Assembly: GCA_005281725.1 (NCBI GenBank)
Contig: SSBO01000009.1
Location: 12,374,236 to 12,438,235 of the forward strand
Length of the DNA stretch: 64,000 nucleotides
From: Wuchereria bancrofti
Lineage: Eukaryota > Nematoda > Chromadorea > Rhabditida > Onchocercidae
Reading direction: 5' to 3'
Positions 1-12,384 of this stretch are shown piece by piece. Each line of letters opens with the position of its first letter. Positions within the stretch are counted from its first letter, which is position 1. Both the position numbers and the translations under genes were made by a program. The notes under the pieces are model-generated. The model worked only from the letters and a program-made list of their open reading frames with translations, was not told the DNA's origin and did not search any database.

Positions 1-1718
1 CACATGTTGCACCAATCTGAAAATATAATAAAAAAATAATCGAATTAATTAATCTTTGATTTCATAGTACCATTGATACTATTGCAATTTGTTTTAAAGT
101 AGGAAAAAAAAGGAAAATTACACTTATTTTAAGGAGCAAATTAATTTCGCAGTAACAAAATAAGTTAATACTAATACTAAATACTATTAGGATTTAATTG
201 GAACTATAATAAAACAATATAAGTAATAAGTTTGAAAAAAAAAATGAAAACACATTATACCGGAAAATCGGTGGGAAGTGAAATGATAAATGTGAATTTA
301 TCTATAGTGTCATCGTTTCTAGCTGAACTCTTGTATCTTCCAACTGTTTCGATATTTGTTCTCCAATTATCTGTGGTATATCTGATATATACCTAAAAAA
401 TAAAATTGAAATATGTAAATGAAACTTTTTTATAGACAAATGTAAAATGAGGAGAAAACATTAAAATATACATTTTGGCTTATTTTTAAAGTTTAAAAAG
501 TTTAGCTACTTAGCATATTCAATAACTTGGTAATTTAAATTTCAAATCAAATATTCGTTATATTCTCTATAATCATCCCAATCAGAACTGCAAATTTCAT
601 TTTATATTTTCCTAATTTTAGCATTACTCAGCCACCATAAAGCAATCAAATCTAATTTTTTCTTTTTTTTAAATGATTACTTAAAAAAAAAAAAAAAATA
701 GAAATGATAGCTTTACAATCTTCTAAAAACTTAGTGCTGTTTACAAAATTATTAAACTGATCAAATTAATTGTATTCTTCTTTAATCGAAAAAAAAAAAA
801 CTGCCATAAGAATGTTAGAATGCTAAAATAATTTTCTAAAAAAGACATTTGTGGCATAATTAGCATTAGCAAGTATTAACTTCCTTATCTAATGTTTGTT
901 AGGTTATGAAACGAATGTAATATTAAATTCCATATGTTTCATTTATATCACTTTTTCATTAAGAAAATATTAATTATCAATTGATAATGAGTGATATAAA
1001 TTACGAGGTTAGAGTTTGGTTCATATTTCAATTATACTAAAGATATATCTATATATATCATTAGAATTGGAAATGTTTGCTTGCTAAATAAAACATTTGC
1101 TAAAAATATTAAAATACTAGCTACTACATTTAATCATTGATTTTATTTTAATTGAAGTTTAATAATTAATCTAAATCTTCCTAATTTATCATTTATTCTT
1201 GTATTTGTTAGAATTTTATTTATTAGATTAGCTAAATGATAAATGTAATATATTAATTAACCTGCTTTTGATATGCAATATTAAGAACATTTATGGTACC
1301 AATGATATTCATATCAACAAATTTAACACAATCTAAGCAAACTGTTTGATTGCGTGTTAAATAATCAATTTCCGCATCAGTATGTTCGTGAAATTTTGCT
1401 AAGGTTAGCATAACATTTCGTGGACGTTTGATAATTTTGGTAGATAATGGAGGAAATGTTGCACCAAACTTTTGCAACCTAAAAATTGTAATAATTATTT
1501 AAATAAAACAAATATTTTAAAATAAATGAAATGTTTATATAGGAAAAATGAATGCAATATTTTTTAATACATACTCGATTGAGAAATCATCTGCTTCATA
1601 ATAATTCTGATGTACAAGATTCAAACCAAATGAATCGGCGAAATGCACTGTTTTTCTCATTCCTAAATTTGGTGTAGAAGGTTTACGCAACGCTGATCGA
1701 AGTGTTTTTGAACGCATC
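1..1718 (-). CDS. Second, partial copy of the PPP1R3-like gene (exons 3-5 and the edge of exon 6)
   Basis: Exon equivalents at 1718-1575, 1478-1262, 392-261 and 16-1 correspond at a constant offset of 2132 bp to exons 3-6 of the complete copy, with no difference noticed by eye. It carries the PP1-docking motif and the CBM21 domain up to the window edge. Exons 1-2 have no counterpart: the copied stretch stops in an A-run next to the single N at 1864. The absence of divergence even in introns and homopolymers argues for an assembly artefact or unmerged haplotype rather than an old paralogue, so I would not count it as a second gene without read support. Confidence 0.7.
973..988. repeat. 16-bp perfect palindrome in an intron
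   Basis: ATTATCAATTGATAAT is its own reverse complement. It lies in the intron between the two CBM21 exons and is repeated at 3105-3120 because of the larger duplication. A related core, ATTATCAATTGATA, occurs near 5363. It could be chance in AT-rich DNA. Confidence 0.6.
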
Positions 1719-1965
1719 CTTATAATAAAACATAATTTTAGCAGTTTTTTTTTTTTTTCAAATTTTATCAATAAAAAATTTTTAATTAGTAGTAGTAAAA
1801 GTTAATGATAAAAGTTCAAACGAAAATTTTCCTTTTCTTTTTTTATCTTGTAAAGAAAAAAAANCAATTTGCATAGTTTCGTTTCTCATAATAGTTTCGA
1901 CTTGCTCATTGAAATGAAAATGATAAAGAGTTGATGCGAATGATATAATACAAGCTATCATATGA

Positions 1966-4587
1966 TTAATCTTTTATTATCTGTTGATTATGAGCATTTT
2001 TTGATAAATTAAATGTTTTTGCAATCAATTTCATATCGATTGGAATATTTTCCACTGCTTCAACAATATAATTGGTTCCTTTATTATTGTCCCAATATGT
2101 GATACCATTAACAATGTAACGTATGCAAAATTCACATGTTGCACCAATCTGAAAATATAATAAAAAAATAATCGAATTAATTAATCTTTGATTTCATAGT
2201 ACCATTGATACTATTGCAATTTGTTTTAAAGTAGGAAAAAAAAGGAAAATTACACTTATTTTAAGGAGCAAATTAATTTCGCAGTAACAAAATAAGTTAA
2301 TACTAATACTAAATACTATTAGGATTTAATTGGAACTATAATAAAACAATATAAGTAATAAGTTTGAAAAAAAAAATGAAAACACATTATACCGGAAAAT
2401 CGGTGGGAAGTGAAATGATAAATGTGAATTTATCTATAGTGTCATCGTTTCTAGCTGAACTCTTGTATCTTCCAACTGTTTCGATATTTGTTCTCCAATT
2501 ATCTGTGGTATATCTGATATATACCTAAAAAATAAAATTGAAATATGTAAATGAAACTTTTTTATAGACAAATGTAAAATGAGGAGAAAACATTAAAATA
2601 TACATTTTGGCTTATTTTTAAAGTTTAAAAAGTTTAGCTACTTAGCATATTCAATAACTTGGTAATTTAAATTTCAAATCAAATATTCGTTATATTCTCT
2701 ATAATCATCCCAATCAGAACTGCAAATTTCATTTTATATTTTCCTAATTTTAGCATTACTCAGCCACCATAAAGCAATCAAATCTAATTTTTTCTTTTTT
2801 TTAAATGATTACTTAAAAAAAAAAAAAAAATAGAAATGATAGCTTTACAATCTTCTAAAAACTTAGTGCTGTTTACAAAATTATTAAACTGATCAAATTA
2901 ATTGTATTCTTCTTTAATCGAAAAAAAAAAAACTGCCATAAGAATGTTAGAATGCTAAAATAATTTTCTAAAAAAGACATTTGTGGCATAATTAGCATTA
3001 GCAAGTATTAACTTCCTTATCTAATGTTTGTTAGGTTATGAAACGAATGTAATATTAAATTCCATATGTTTCATTTATATCACTTTTTCATTAAGAAAAT
3101 ATTAATTATCAATTGATAATGAGTGATATAAATTACGAGGTTAGAGTTTGGTTCATATTTCAATTATACTAAAGATATATCTATATATATCATTAGAATT
3201 GGAAATGTTTGCTTGCTAAATAAAACATTTGCTAAAAATATTAAAATACTAGCTACTACATTTAATCATTGATTTTATTTTAATTGAAGTTTAATAATTA
3301 ATCTAAATCTTCCTAATTTATCATTTATTCTTGTATTTGTTAGAATTTTATTTATTAGATTAGCTAAATGATAAATGTAATATATTAATTAACCTGCTTT
3401 TGATATGCAATATTAAGAACATTTATGGTACCAATGATATTCATATCAACAAATTTAACACAATCTAAGCAAACTGTTTGATTGCGTGTTAAATAATCAA
3501 TTTCCGCATCAGTATGTTCGTGAAATTTTGCTAAGGTTAGCATAACATTTCGTGGACGTTTGATAATTTTGGTAGATAATGGAGGAAATGTTGCACCAAA
3601 CTTTTGCAACCTAAAAATTGTAATAATTATTTAAATAAAACAAATATTTTAAAATAAATGAAATGTTTATATAGGAAAAATGAATGCAATATTTTTTAAT
3701 ACATACTCGATTGAGAAATCATCTGCTTCATAATAATTCTGATGTACAAGATTCAAACCAAATGAATCGGCGAAATGCACTGTTTTTCTCATTCCTAAAT
3801 TTGGTGTAGAAGGTTTACGCAACGCTGATCGAAGTGTTTTTGAACGCATCCTTATAATAAAACATAATTTTAGCAGTTTTTTTTTTTTTTCAAATTTTAT
3901 CAATAAAAAATTTTTAATTAGTAGTAGTAAAAGTTAATGATAAAAGTTCAAACGAAAATTTTCCTTTTCTTTTTTTATCTTGTAAAGAAAAAAAAAAAAA
4001 AAAAAAAGAAAAAGATAGAGTGATTAAATTAGAATAAACTTATTACAATTTGTTGCTTTTTGTGACATTTGATTGTGTATTATTATCATCCGATGAAAAA
4101 TTCGTATCATCATTACGTAAGCATTTGAATAGATCTATGAATGAACGAAGTGATGATTCTTCGGGTTTCTGCAAATTTGAAAAAATTTTTAATTTTTTAT
4201 AATATTTAATAAATTTGAGGTTTAAATTTTGAATTCTAATCAAAAAAAAGTGAAAAAAGAAAGGAGAAAAAAAACATCATAAAATGAAAAATTATTAAAA
4301 AAAAAAATGAATAAAAAATTGTAGTGAAAACATCATAAAATGAAAAATTATTAAAAAAAAAAATGAATAAAAAATTGTAGTGAAGCACTAACATCAAGCG
4401 TCCAAACTACTTTGTTAGTTTCATTAGCTGATGATGTGCCAAGTTGTAATTTCAAATCAAGCAAATTGTGATGTTTAATTTTGCTAATGAGTGATTGCAA
4501 GGTAGCTTGTTCAGGATATTGTCCAACATCAATTGCAACCGTCGATACATCCATTGCCATTTTTTTACCTTTCATAACAATGTTCAT
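1966..4587 (-). CDS. PPP1R3-like protein phosphatase 1 glycogen-targeting subunit (CBM21)
   Basis: Exons on the minus strand: 4587-4393, 4168-4047, 3850-3707, 3610-3394, 2524-2393, 2148-1966; all junctions are GT-AG and in phase, giving 330 residues. Seen: an RVxF-type PP1-docking motif KTVHFAD at about residues 128-134, followed by FGLNLV as in the PPP1R3 family; then a CBM21 glycogen-binding domain (about residues 195-310) with NIAYQKQVYIRYTTDNW and the signature WDNNKGTNY (289-297). Known of the family: these subunits tether PP1 catalytic subunit to glycogen so it dephosphorylates glycogen synthase and phosphorylase. The N-terminal exons 1-2 (about 105 residues) are not recognisable; they join only if the donor GTAATA at 4046 is used. 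Read through instead, exon 2 ends at a stop at 4043-4045, so they could be a separate small gene. Start: ATG at 4587, with other in-frame ATGs at 4575, 4560 and 4554. Domain call is firm; N-terminus is not. Confidence 0.86.
2133..3995. repeat. Direct duplication, copy 2
   Basis: Partner of the copy at 1-1863. The right boundary lies in a long A-run (about 3987-4007), the usual place for assembly to slip. About 269 bp (1864-2132) of sequence not duplicated within this window lie between the copies and include most of the terminal exon of the gene. Confidence 0.97.
4274..4385. repeat. Short tandem duplication inside an intron
   Basis: A unit of about 56 bp beginning ACATCATAAAATGAAAAATT is present twice in a row inside the first intron of the PPP1R3-like gene, ending just beside the exon 1 donor. 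It does not change coding sequence. Confidence 0.85.
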
Positions 4588-6304
4588 GATCTTCTTTCTC
4601 TCTCTCTCTCTTTTTTTTTTCTCTTCTTTTCTTTTTAATTATAAAATCATGTTTTAAAATTAATAATAAATAAGAAGTTTTGATATTAACATTCTGCTTC
4701 TGAAATAAAAAAAGAAAAAGAAGATCGTGTAATTTTTTTTTTCTTCTACTTTTATCATATCATTAAACGTAAGTCATGTGAAACATGCAAATCATTTAAT
4801 CAAAATAATAAAATATTGTAAAATCTTTGATAAAAAAAAAAAGAAAGGAAAAAAAAGACCAACTATTTAGTAAGATACTAGTGTGCAAACGACGAAATAT
4901 ATTATACGTATTTCTCTAATTTAATGAAAATTTCGAGAACAGTTAAAAAAAAAAAAAGATATTTCTTTGATATTGGATAGTTTGCTTTGCAAAAAAAAAA
5001 AAAAAAAAAAATGTTTTTCTATTTGCAAATAAAGTGTGTAACTCCGTTCCTTTTCAACATACAATTATTTTCAATTACTTTTCTTTGTTTTACTTTTACT
5101 TACAACAAATTTATATCAAAAATATTTAGTGATAAAAAAAAAAACAAAAATTCCAACAGAAACTTTTTTTGTTTGAGACAGCAAAAAAAAAAAAATGATT
5201 TGATGGAAAAAATTGTGTTATTATTGAATGCTATTATGAATTTTACTTTTTTCGCATTTTATTTGGCTCTTTTTTTTTGTTGTTGTTGTTGATTGAATAT
5301 ATCATATAATAAATATATGAACGAAAAGATTATTTTATCACTGTAAACAATTCAATAATTATAATTATCAATTGATATTTATACAAATTACTCTGACATC
5401 AATGCAATGTTTACTTTACCAATTCATTGCTATAACAAATACTGAATTCCTATCATTATCACGGATGAATGTAATAAGTAAAATTTGTTGTAAACAAAGT
5501 TGAAGAAAAAAGAATGTGGTATGCTACAATAATTTAGCAGTTAAATTTATCAATTTCAAACTTTTGAAGATGTTAATCTTATCTGTTTTCATCTCACTAA
5601 CAACTATATTTCCTTTTTTTTTGCCTTTTTCCATCACTTTCCTGATCTCATATTTTTTTTTTTAATTTTTAAAGCAATTTTTCAATTTCCTTTTTCTTGA
5701 AATCAGCGTCTGGTTTACATTTGATACTGATCATCCCTCAACTATAGCCAACAGCTGTGCTTATTGAAAAGAAAAAAATTGTTACCACACTTTTCTTTTT
5801 GTTTGTTCTTTTCAAAGAGCTTTTAAAAAAAATGGTCCTTAAAATTATAAATTTCAAGCACTTTAAGACAACGAAAATTTAGAAAAATAATTTATAAATT
5901 ATGTGAAATAGTCTCTATCATTAAGCTTAACGTAGCATATAGACTAATTAAGAGTGATACTCTAAATATTAAATTAAGTTTAATTTAATGAAAATATTGA
6001 AATATTAATTAATACTTCAAAAATTTTCTTAGATATTTTAACAAGTTATTGTGAAATTATTGCAATTTGAAACATACATTTAATAATGACAAAACAAGAT
6101 GAAAAAATAGAAGACAGAAATAAGAATATACATTAGCTAAGAATGTTTATTTACCAATATCCATCTAATACTTTTCAATAGTTATCGTTAGAATTTAAAA
6201 AAAAAAAAAAAAAAAAACTTTCCCTAGTGTTGACAAAAGCGCTTAAATGCAATCAATATTTAATATTACTGTTCAATTCGACAAATTACAGACTTAAATA
6301 ATGA

Positions 6305-6345
6305 ATGGTATGTGTGTGTGTGTGTGTGTCTGTGCGGTGTGTGTA
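6305..6345. repeat. GT microsatellite
   Basis: An uninterrupted TG/GT run followed by imperfect GTGCGGTGTGTGT units. Confidence 0.85.
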
Positions 6346-6977
6346 TTCAGGATAAATTGAAAAATGGAAAAGCTTAACATACTTTTACTTGCTCATCAGT
6401 AAACTATTCTTTTTATCAATGATTCCACTTCATTCTTCTGTTCGTTTAAAATTTGAATTATAAAATTCCACATTGTGCTCTCAATATCAAAGTATAAAAT
6501 AAAAAAAAAAAAAAAAACTGAATTAAAATTTTTCATAATTTGTTGTATTATAAGTTTTATATATTTTGCAAAAAGTTTAATAAAAGAAATATGCTTACAT
6601 AAGAATATTGAATAATTTGAAAGTAATACCATCAATACCATTTGGTTTATTTACAAAAAAAAAAAAAAAGAGAAAAAGAAATAAAAATAAAAAATAAATA
6701 ACTTTAGAATAAAAAAAAAGAAAAGAAGAGGAAGAAAAAAAAAAAAAATTGGGCAATTAGAATAGATTGTTTGTTCATTCTAATAATCGTTAGATTTCAA
6801 ATAGTGGAAAAAAGAGAGAAAAAGAAAAGAGAAATTAACTCACTGAGATGATAATTGACCTTAAACAGTTGCATAATAAATGGTATACAAACATTTGACA
6901 AAAGTAATTTAATCAATTGTAACGTGAATTTTAAAAATATTCAAAAAGGTTCGTTACATTTAGTTTAAAAAATAAAA

Positions 6978-7452
6978 ACAATATCATATACAAATTTAAA
7001 TTAATCTAACTTATATTAGAGAAACTTATATTAAAGTTATATTCAAGAAAGTATTCATTCATTTGTCTTTTATTTCCACAACAACAATTTCTTATTTCCA
7101 TGGCAATATGAGTTTGTGTAATAAATTGATGTTTGCAACTTTTCAAGGTTGATTTTAAAAACTCATTCATGTCAATATTTTGACAGCTAAACAAATAATT
7201 TTCACTAAAAATACCATTTCTATCCAGGTGTAAGAAATAATAAATCTATATTGGTACAATCAATACTTTATACCTAAAACAAAGAAAAAAAAGTCTAAAA
7301 TTAAAAATCACTATTTTAAATGATGAATTTCTATATTGTGCATTCATTAATTTAATTGCTAACTTATTAAATTATATAGCATTTAACAATATCATATACA
7401 AATTAGATGGATTTAACTTATGTTAGAGAAATTTATGTTAAACTTATGGACA
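6978..7452. repeat. Pair of diverged direct repeats, about 65 bp each, about 410 bp apart
   Basis: The segment starting at 6978 (CAATATCATATACAAATT...) and that starting at 7387 share most bases over about 65 bp, including an ATTAGAGAAA core. No coding potential recognised. Confidence 0.6.
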
Positions 7453-7769
7453 TTTGTGTTATTCTACAACAAATTGAATGCCACAATTAAATAAAGCTAA
7501 TATGATAGGTATGATAATAATGATTATGAACAATAGTGATAATTTTATCAGATTTCTGAAAGTTGATAATATTCCAAACTATGAAAAATTTTTAGTCAGT
7601 AAAGTGATCAATCATACAGATAATTTCAAATAAAATAACATGAAATAATGTATAACATAAATATTATAGATTACAAATCTGATGAATATCGTATGATTTT
7701 TTGAATTTATCAGTTTAATCAAAATAGTAAATATTGATTGTATACATGTAAATTTCAATATTTCAGTTC

Positions 7770-8225
7770 CTTTTTTAATTTACAAATTGATTTGGTGTAA
7801 GGATAAAAAAAAAATAAATGTATATGAGTAAAGCAATTATTACAAAGTTAAAAAAATTTCGATATTATTGCGCTAACATGTGAAGTAAGCAAAATTATGC
7901 TATTAATTTTAAACAAATTTATAATGAATGAATTGAATAATATAGTAAATGAAGTAAAATAAAGGAATAGTAAGCATTACGTGATACGTTTATACGTTCA
8001 CGTTCAGATATAATAAGTGTAAGAATGTTTCTTTGTTGTTTTTTCTTTATTTACAAGTTGATTTAGTACAGAAATCAAAAAATGTTATTGTAAAATTACG
8101 AAACTTTTGATTTTATTGTGTCAATGCACAAAGGGTAAGAAAATTTGTGCTATTAATTTCAAGCAAATTTATAATGAATTAATTGGATAATAAAACAAAT
8201 AAAGTGAAATGAAAAAAAAAATGGT
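7770..8225. repeat. Diverged direct repeat, two units of about 190-200 bp
   Basis: Roughly 7770-7970 and 8040-8225 share ordered blocks: a TTTACAA.TTGATTT start, a GCTATTAATTT block, and CAAATTTATAATGAAT. Divergence and small indels show it is older than the exact duplication at 1-4 kb. No ORF or transposon hallmark seen. Confidence 0.55.
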
Positions 8226-10267
8226 TAATGCAAAAAAGAATAATGTAATTAGCAAGTGTTCAATAAAAATATTGAATTAATATTGATATCAATGAAAAAA
8301 AATATTGATGAACAGTATAGACTTTACCTGTAATTTACTCACTGATTCTTTGATTATTCATTTCGCTCAGGTATCGTCACAAAGTAATAAGGGAAAGATT
8401 TTAACTAATGTAGCATTGAAAGATGTGAATTAACATTAGAACAATTTAAACTTTGAAAAAAAATGTGCAAAAAAAAGGTACGAAACAAATTGAAAAAAAG
8501 TGATAATAAAATACTGCCAAGAGCAATTGTTGAGAATTTTTTTAATCCACTTCCTATCTCTTCTGTAACTTGTCTAAACATTTTTATTTCATACTAAACA
8601 TCATTTATCAATTTGATCTTTTCACATCAGTTAAATCTCGTGACAATATTTGTAAGAGTTATATTTTTATATAAAATTGATATAATGTTGTTCTAATTGA
8701 TTTTATTTTTATCTTCAAATTTAAGACAAAAAAAAGAAATTTTTTTTCATTCATTTCATCTTTTTCTACCATTTTTCTTTTCTCTTCCTTGCTCATATCT
8801 TTTAAATTTTTTAGAAAAAGCAAAAAAGGATAATGTTTAAAAAATTTCAATGTTAATTTAATTTTACATTTTAGAATTATAGCATATTTTTAAATAATAC
8901 AAATGTAGTAATAGTATTGTTAACACTTCGAGAGAAAAGGAAAAAGGAAACAGATCGTATTGAGAAAAAAAAAAAAAATTATATTATTTGGTTGATGATA
9001 ACATAATGCTGGCTAATATTAGCATTCAAAAAAGCATTCATATAAAATCATTTGTTACATTTTTATAATTATCATTTTTACACATCGAACAATCACATCT
9101 AATCGTACAGAATGATCGATTTGCTATGATTTATCAAATGAAATGAAACATTTATTTACCTATATGATATAATATAATGATAATATATTTTCTATAACTT
9201 ACATCATATAAATATTGTGATAATTTTTAGAATTATATTCTTATTTCAAATAATTCTATATCATTTTGCACTCAAAAAAAAAATGTATATATGTAAGATA
9301 AAAATGAGTTGCCACATAATTAATTAATTACAATTAAGTAAACTTATACAAATATCACATTCAAATTTAGCACTTTTTTGTTATAATAAATGAGTTAAAG
9401 ATTACGAAAAAAATTAAAGTCATAAGATTTAGAACATCAAAAATCACAATGCGTCACAGATGGTTTATCTGATGGAATAGATTTTTCTTCAATGATGATA
9501 TGATAATATTAAAGTACATTAACAGTTGATCCAATAGACTTTTTCCCTTCCCTCCCCTTTTTCCTTCCTCCTTTACTATCATCCAATATATTAAAGATTT
9601 TTGATAAATTAACTTCGAATTATTCTTGACTTTTTTTTTCTCTTCAAATTTTTCATTTCCTCTACCATTCTTTTTCCTCCTCATCTGTCTTTTTTTTTTG
9701 CTAAAAAAGGTTTTTAGCGAACAAAAAAAAAAGAAAGAATAATTTCCAAATTTATTACCTAAAAGTAATAGTTTTACAAAATTGAATTGATTTGACAGCT
9801 GCACAGATTATTTACAATTTTTTGTTCGCTTTTTTATTTTTTGCTTTCATTTTTATTTTTTACTTTTTAACTTTACCAATAATGGATTATTTGTTTAAGC
9901 TTTTACATAGCATAACATATTGATAGTTTGTTTCGTTCATTTTTCCTTCCCCCCCCCCCCCCCCCAAACAAAAAAAAAAAAAAAACCAAAAAAAAAAGAA
10001 AAAATGAAATTACAGTACTCAGCCGTTCCATCATTTTCATTTATGTAAGCATTTGATAAAAATATTTTCATAATAATCAAATATTTGAAGACAAAAAGAA
10101 GCAATATATTTTGCTATTTATCTAATTATATAATATATTATCATTGTGTTTTTTATTTTCTTTTAGAAATAAATTTTATCTAAAATATTTGCTCTTTTTT
10201 TTTCTTGACAATAACAAAAAAAAAAGAAAAAAAGAGAGAAATTATCATAATGAAATAATTATAGATG

Positions 10268-10337
10268 GGATAAGATGCATTAATTATATATGGGAAAGAT
10301 GCATTAATAAGTGATAAGATGCATTAATTAATTAACT
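10268..10337. repeat. Three imperfect tandem copies of an AAGATGCATTAAT-containing unit
   Basis: AAGATGCATTAAT occurs three times at about 22-26 bp spacing, with variable flanks (GGATAAGATG, GGGAAAGATG, TGATAAGATG). Confidence 0.75.
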
Positions 10338-12384
10338 TTACTTCGATGATATTAGTGTTTTCATTTAATGACTTAACACCAGTTGTTATGAAAAATGATA
10401 ATTGTAAGCATAAAACTACACTTTGTTCTCTTCTTTTTAATTTTTCCATTTAAAAAAAAAGAGAATAAATTGTTTCATTTTTTTTTTTTTTGTTGGTATT
10501 GCTTAATGGCAACTGAATTGAAAATGGAATCAAATTGCACACTTTTAAATGCAAATTCATTGATTACTTTAACAATTTTGAATTAATATCAATCATTTAC
10601 ATGCATTTATATTTTTAAAATTGCAATTGTCAATTGCCATTCAACAATTATTGAAATGACACCACTTAATGCTATCATTTTGCTATTATAATTTTGATAT
10701 TAATTCCAATAAATGCATGAATGGAAAAAAATTTTTAAGCATTTATTTTATAATAAAAGAAATACAACGAAGAAAACTAAACTTTTCATTCTATCTAAAA
10801 AATGAAAATGTCTTTTTTTTAAAAAAATTTTTTTCAATGAATACTAAATAAGACCAATCATATAGAATTATTTAATGCATTATTATTTCACTTTTAAAAT
10901 AGAGAAACACTGGGCAATTATTTGAATACTACAAAAACTTTTTACAATTTTAATAAAAGTTAAATAACTAACAAAAAATAATGGAATGGTTAAGGGAAAA
11001 ATCATTTCATAATTTTTTGATATTTTAAAGCAAATTTATCATATTTTTGAAAATGAAAGGAAAAAAAAAGGGATGGTGCATTTTTTTCGTCTTTTGAAAA
11101 AAAAAATGTTAAAAACAAAATTGGATGATTCAATATGACTCATAATATCAGTTCTTTTTAATTGATTCTAATGAAATTAATGCAATGAATAATGAAAGAA
11201 AGAAACAAAATAAATAAAAATTCTCTAATTATGAGATTTAGCTATTTTTTTTTAAAATTAACTAGCTCACTAAAACATCTCTACCATTATAAATTCACTA
11301 AATTTTATTGTAGCAATTTAAAATGAAAGATTTACTTAGAAAGAGAAAAATAACAAACAAAAAAAATAATTTAACCTAAAAGTTGAAGACCGAAGTTCAT
11401 CCTTTCGTATATTTTTTATTTCTTAAATGAAAAATGGTTCTTTCAGCAAAAAAAAAAAAGGAAAAAAATTGTGCTGTAAAAATTGTTTCAAAAGAAGAAG
11501 AAATTGACTTCACAATCTTCAAGTTCATTTATTACACTTTTTTTTTCGCAAATTTTTTTCAAAAAAAAAAAAAAAAAAAAAAAACAAAAATGATCCAGAC
11601 ATAGAGGAATTTAACGAAATTAACAATTTTTATTCATATTCATTTAGCACGGCTTTTGTAGATTTGATCGAGATTTTCCGATTTAACGAAAATTAGTTAT
11701 TGTTTCAAAGAAAAACTTCAACAATGTATTTAGATTGAAAATAATTTACTTCTAATTTAGTTCTTCAAACTAAAATTTACTCAATTATTGAGAAATACTG
11801 ATAGCTGCTTTGCAGTAATTTAATTAGGCATGATTGATTAGTGAACAAAATATTTTTGGATAAATTTATAGGATAATCAATAGCTTTAAATTTTCGGTAG
11901 ATTTTTCTACTGGAAGAAGGTTACATTATCCCCCCCCAAAAAAAAAAATTTAATTAATTTAATAAGATAAGCAGTATAATTACTTTAGCTGAACTGTATT
12001 TTCAATATTTCAACTCAACATTTCATTGTTCTTATTTTTTCGTCTCTGATCAAAATATTATAACTTTTAGAGAAATTGATAATATATGAAATTTTTCAAC
12101 AAAAAAAAAATCGATAACATTATTCAAATTCATGCCTTCTGTTACCCAACAATTTATTTATTCTTTCTGGGATTTGGAAGCATTTAAAGAGATTTGTAAA
12201 ATTTGTTGAGAAATGCATTGCATTCTTTGTTATTATTGTATTTAACAACTGTTGTGCATAATTTATGATGTCATAATTTATTTATGATATAAATGCAAAT
12301 GCTGAGTAATAATTTAAACATCAATTTAAATTATATATTATTTACAAGTTATTAGGTGAAAGAAAAAATTAAAATATCTCACTT

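Larger units (their letters stand above)
1..1863. repeat. Direct duplication, copy 1
   Basis: This stretch matches 2133-3995 at an offset of 2132 bp, including intron and poly-A stretches. It runs to the left edge of the window, so its true length is unknown. It ends in an A-run just before a single ambiguous base at 1864. Confidence 0.97.
4588..12384. other. 7.8-kb AT-rich intergenic region, no gene recognised
   Basis: Open frames here (for example plus 4987-5292 and minus 9454-9804) are rich in Lys, Phe and Asn from poly-A/T runs and show no recognisable domain or splice-consistent partners. Visible structure: TC-rich tract near 4600, GT dinucleotide repeat at 6305-6345, two pairs of diverged direct repeats between 6.98 and 8.2 kb, a C-run at 9948-9965, and a small tandem repeat at about 10268-10335. 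An unrecognised gene of short exons cannot be excluded. Confidence 0.6.

Noticed and set aside
4987..5292. Plus-strand 101-residue frame
   Set aside because: Lys/Asn/Phe-rich product of A/T runs with a Cys tail from a TTG repeat; no support as a gene.
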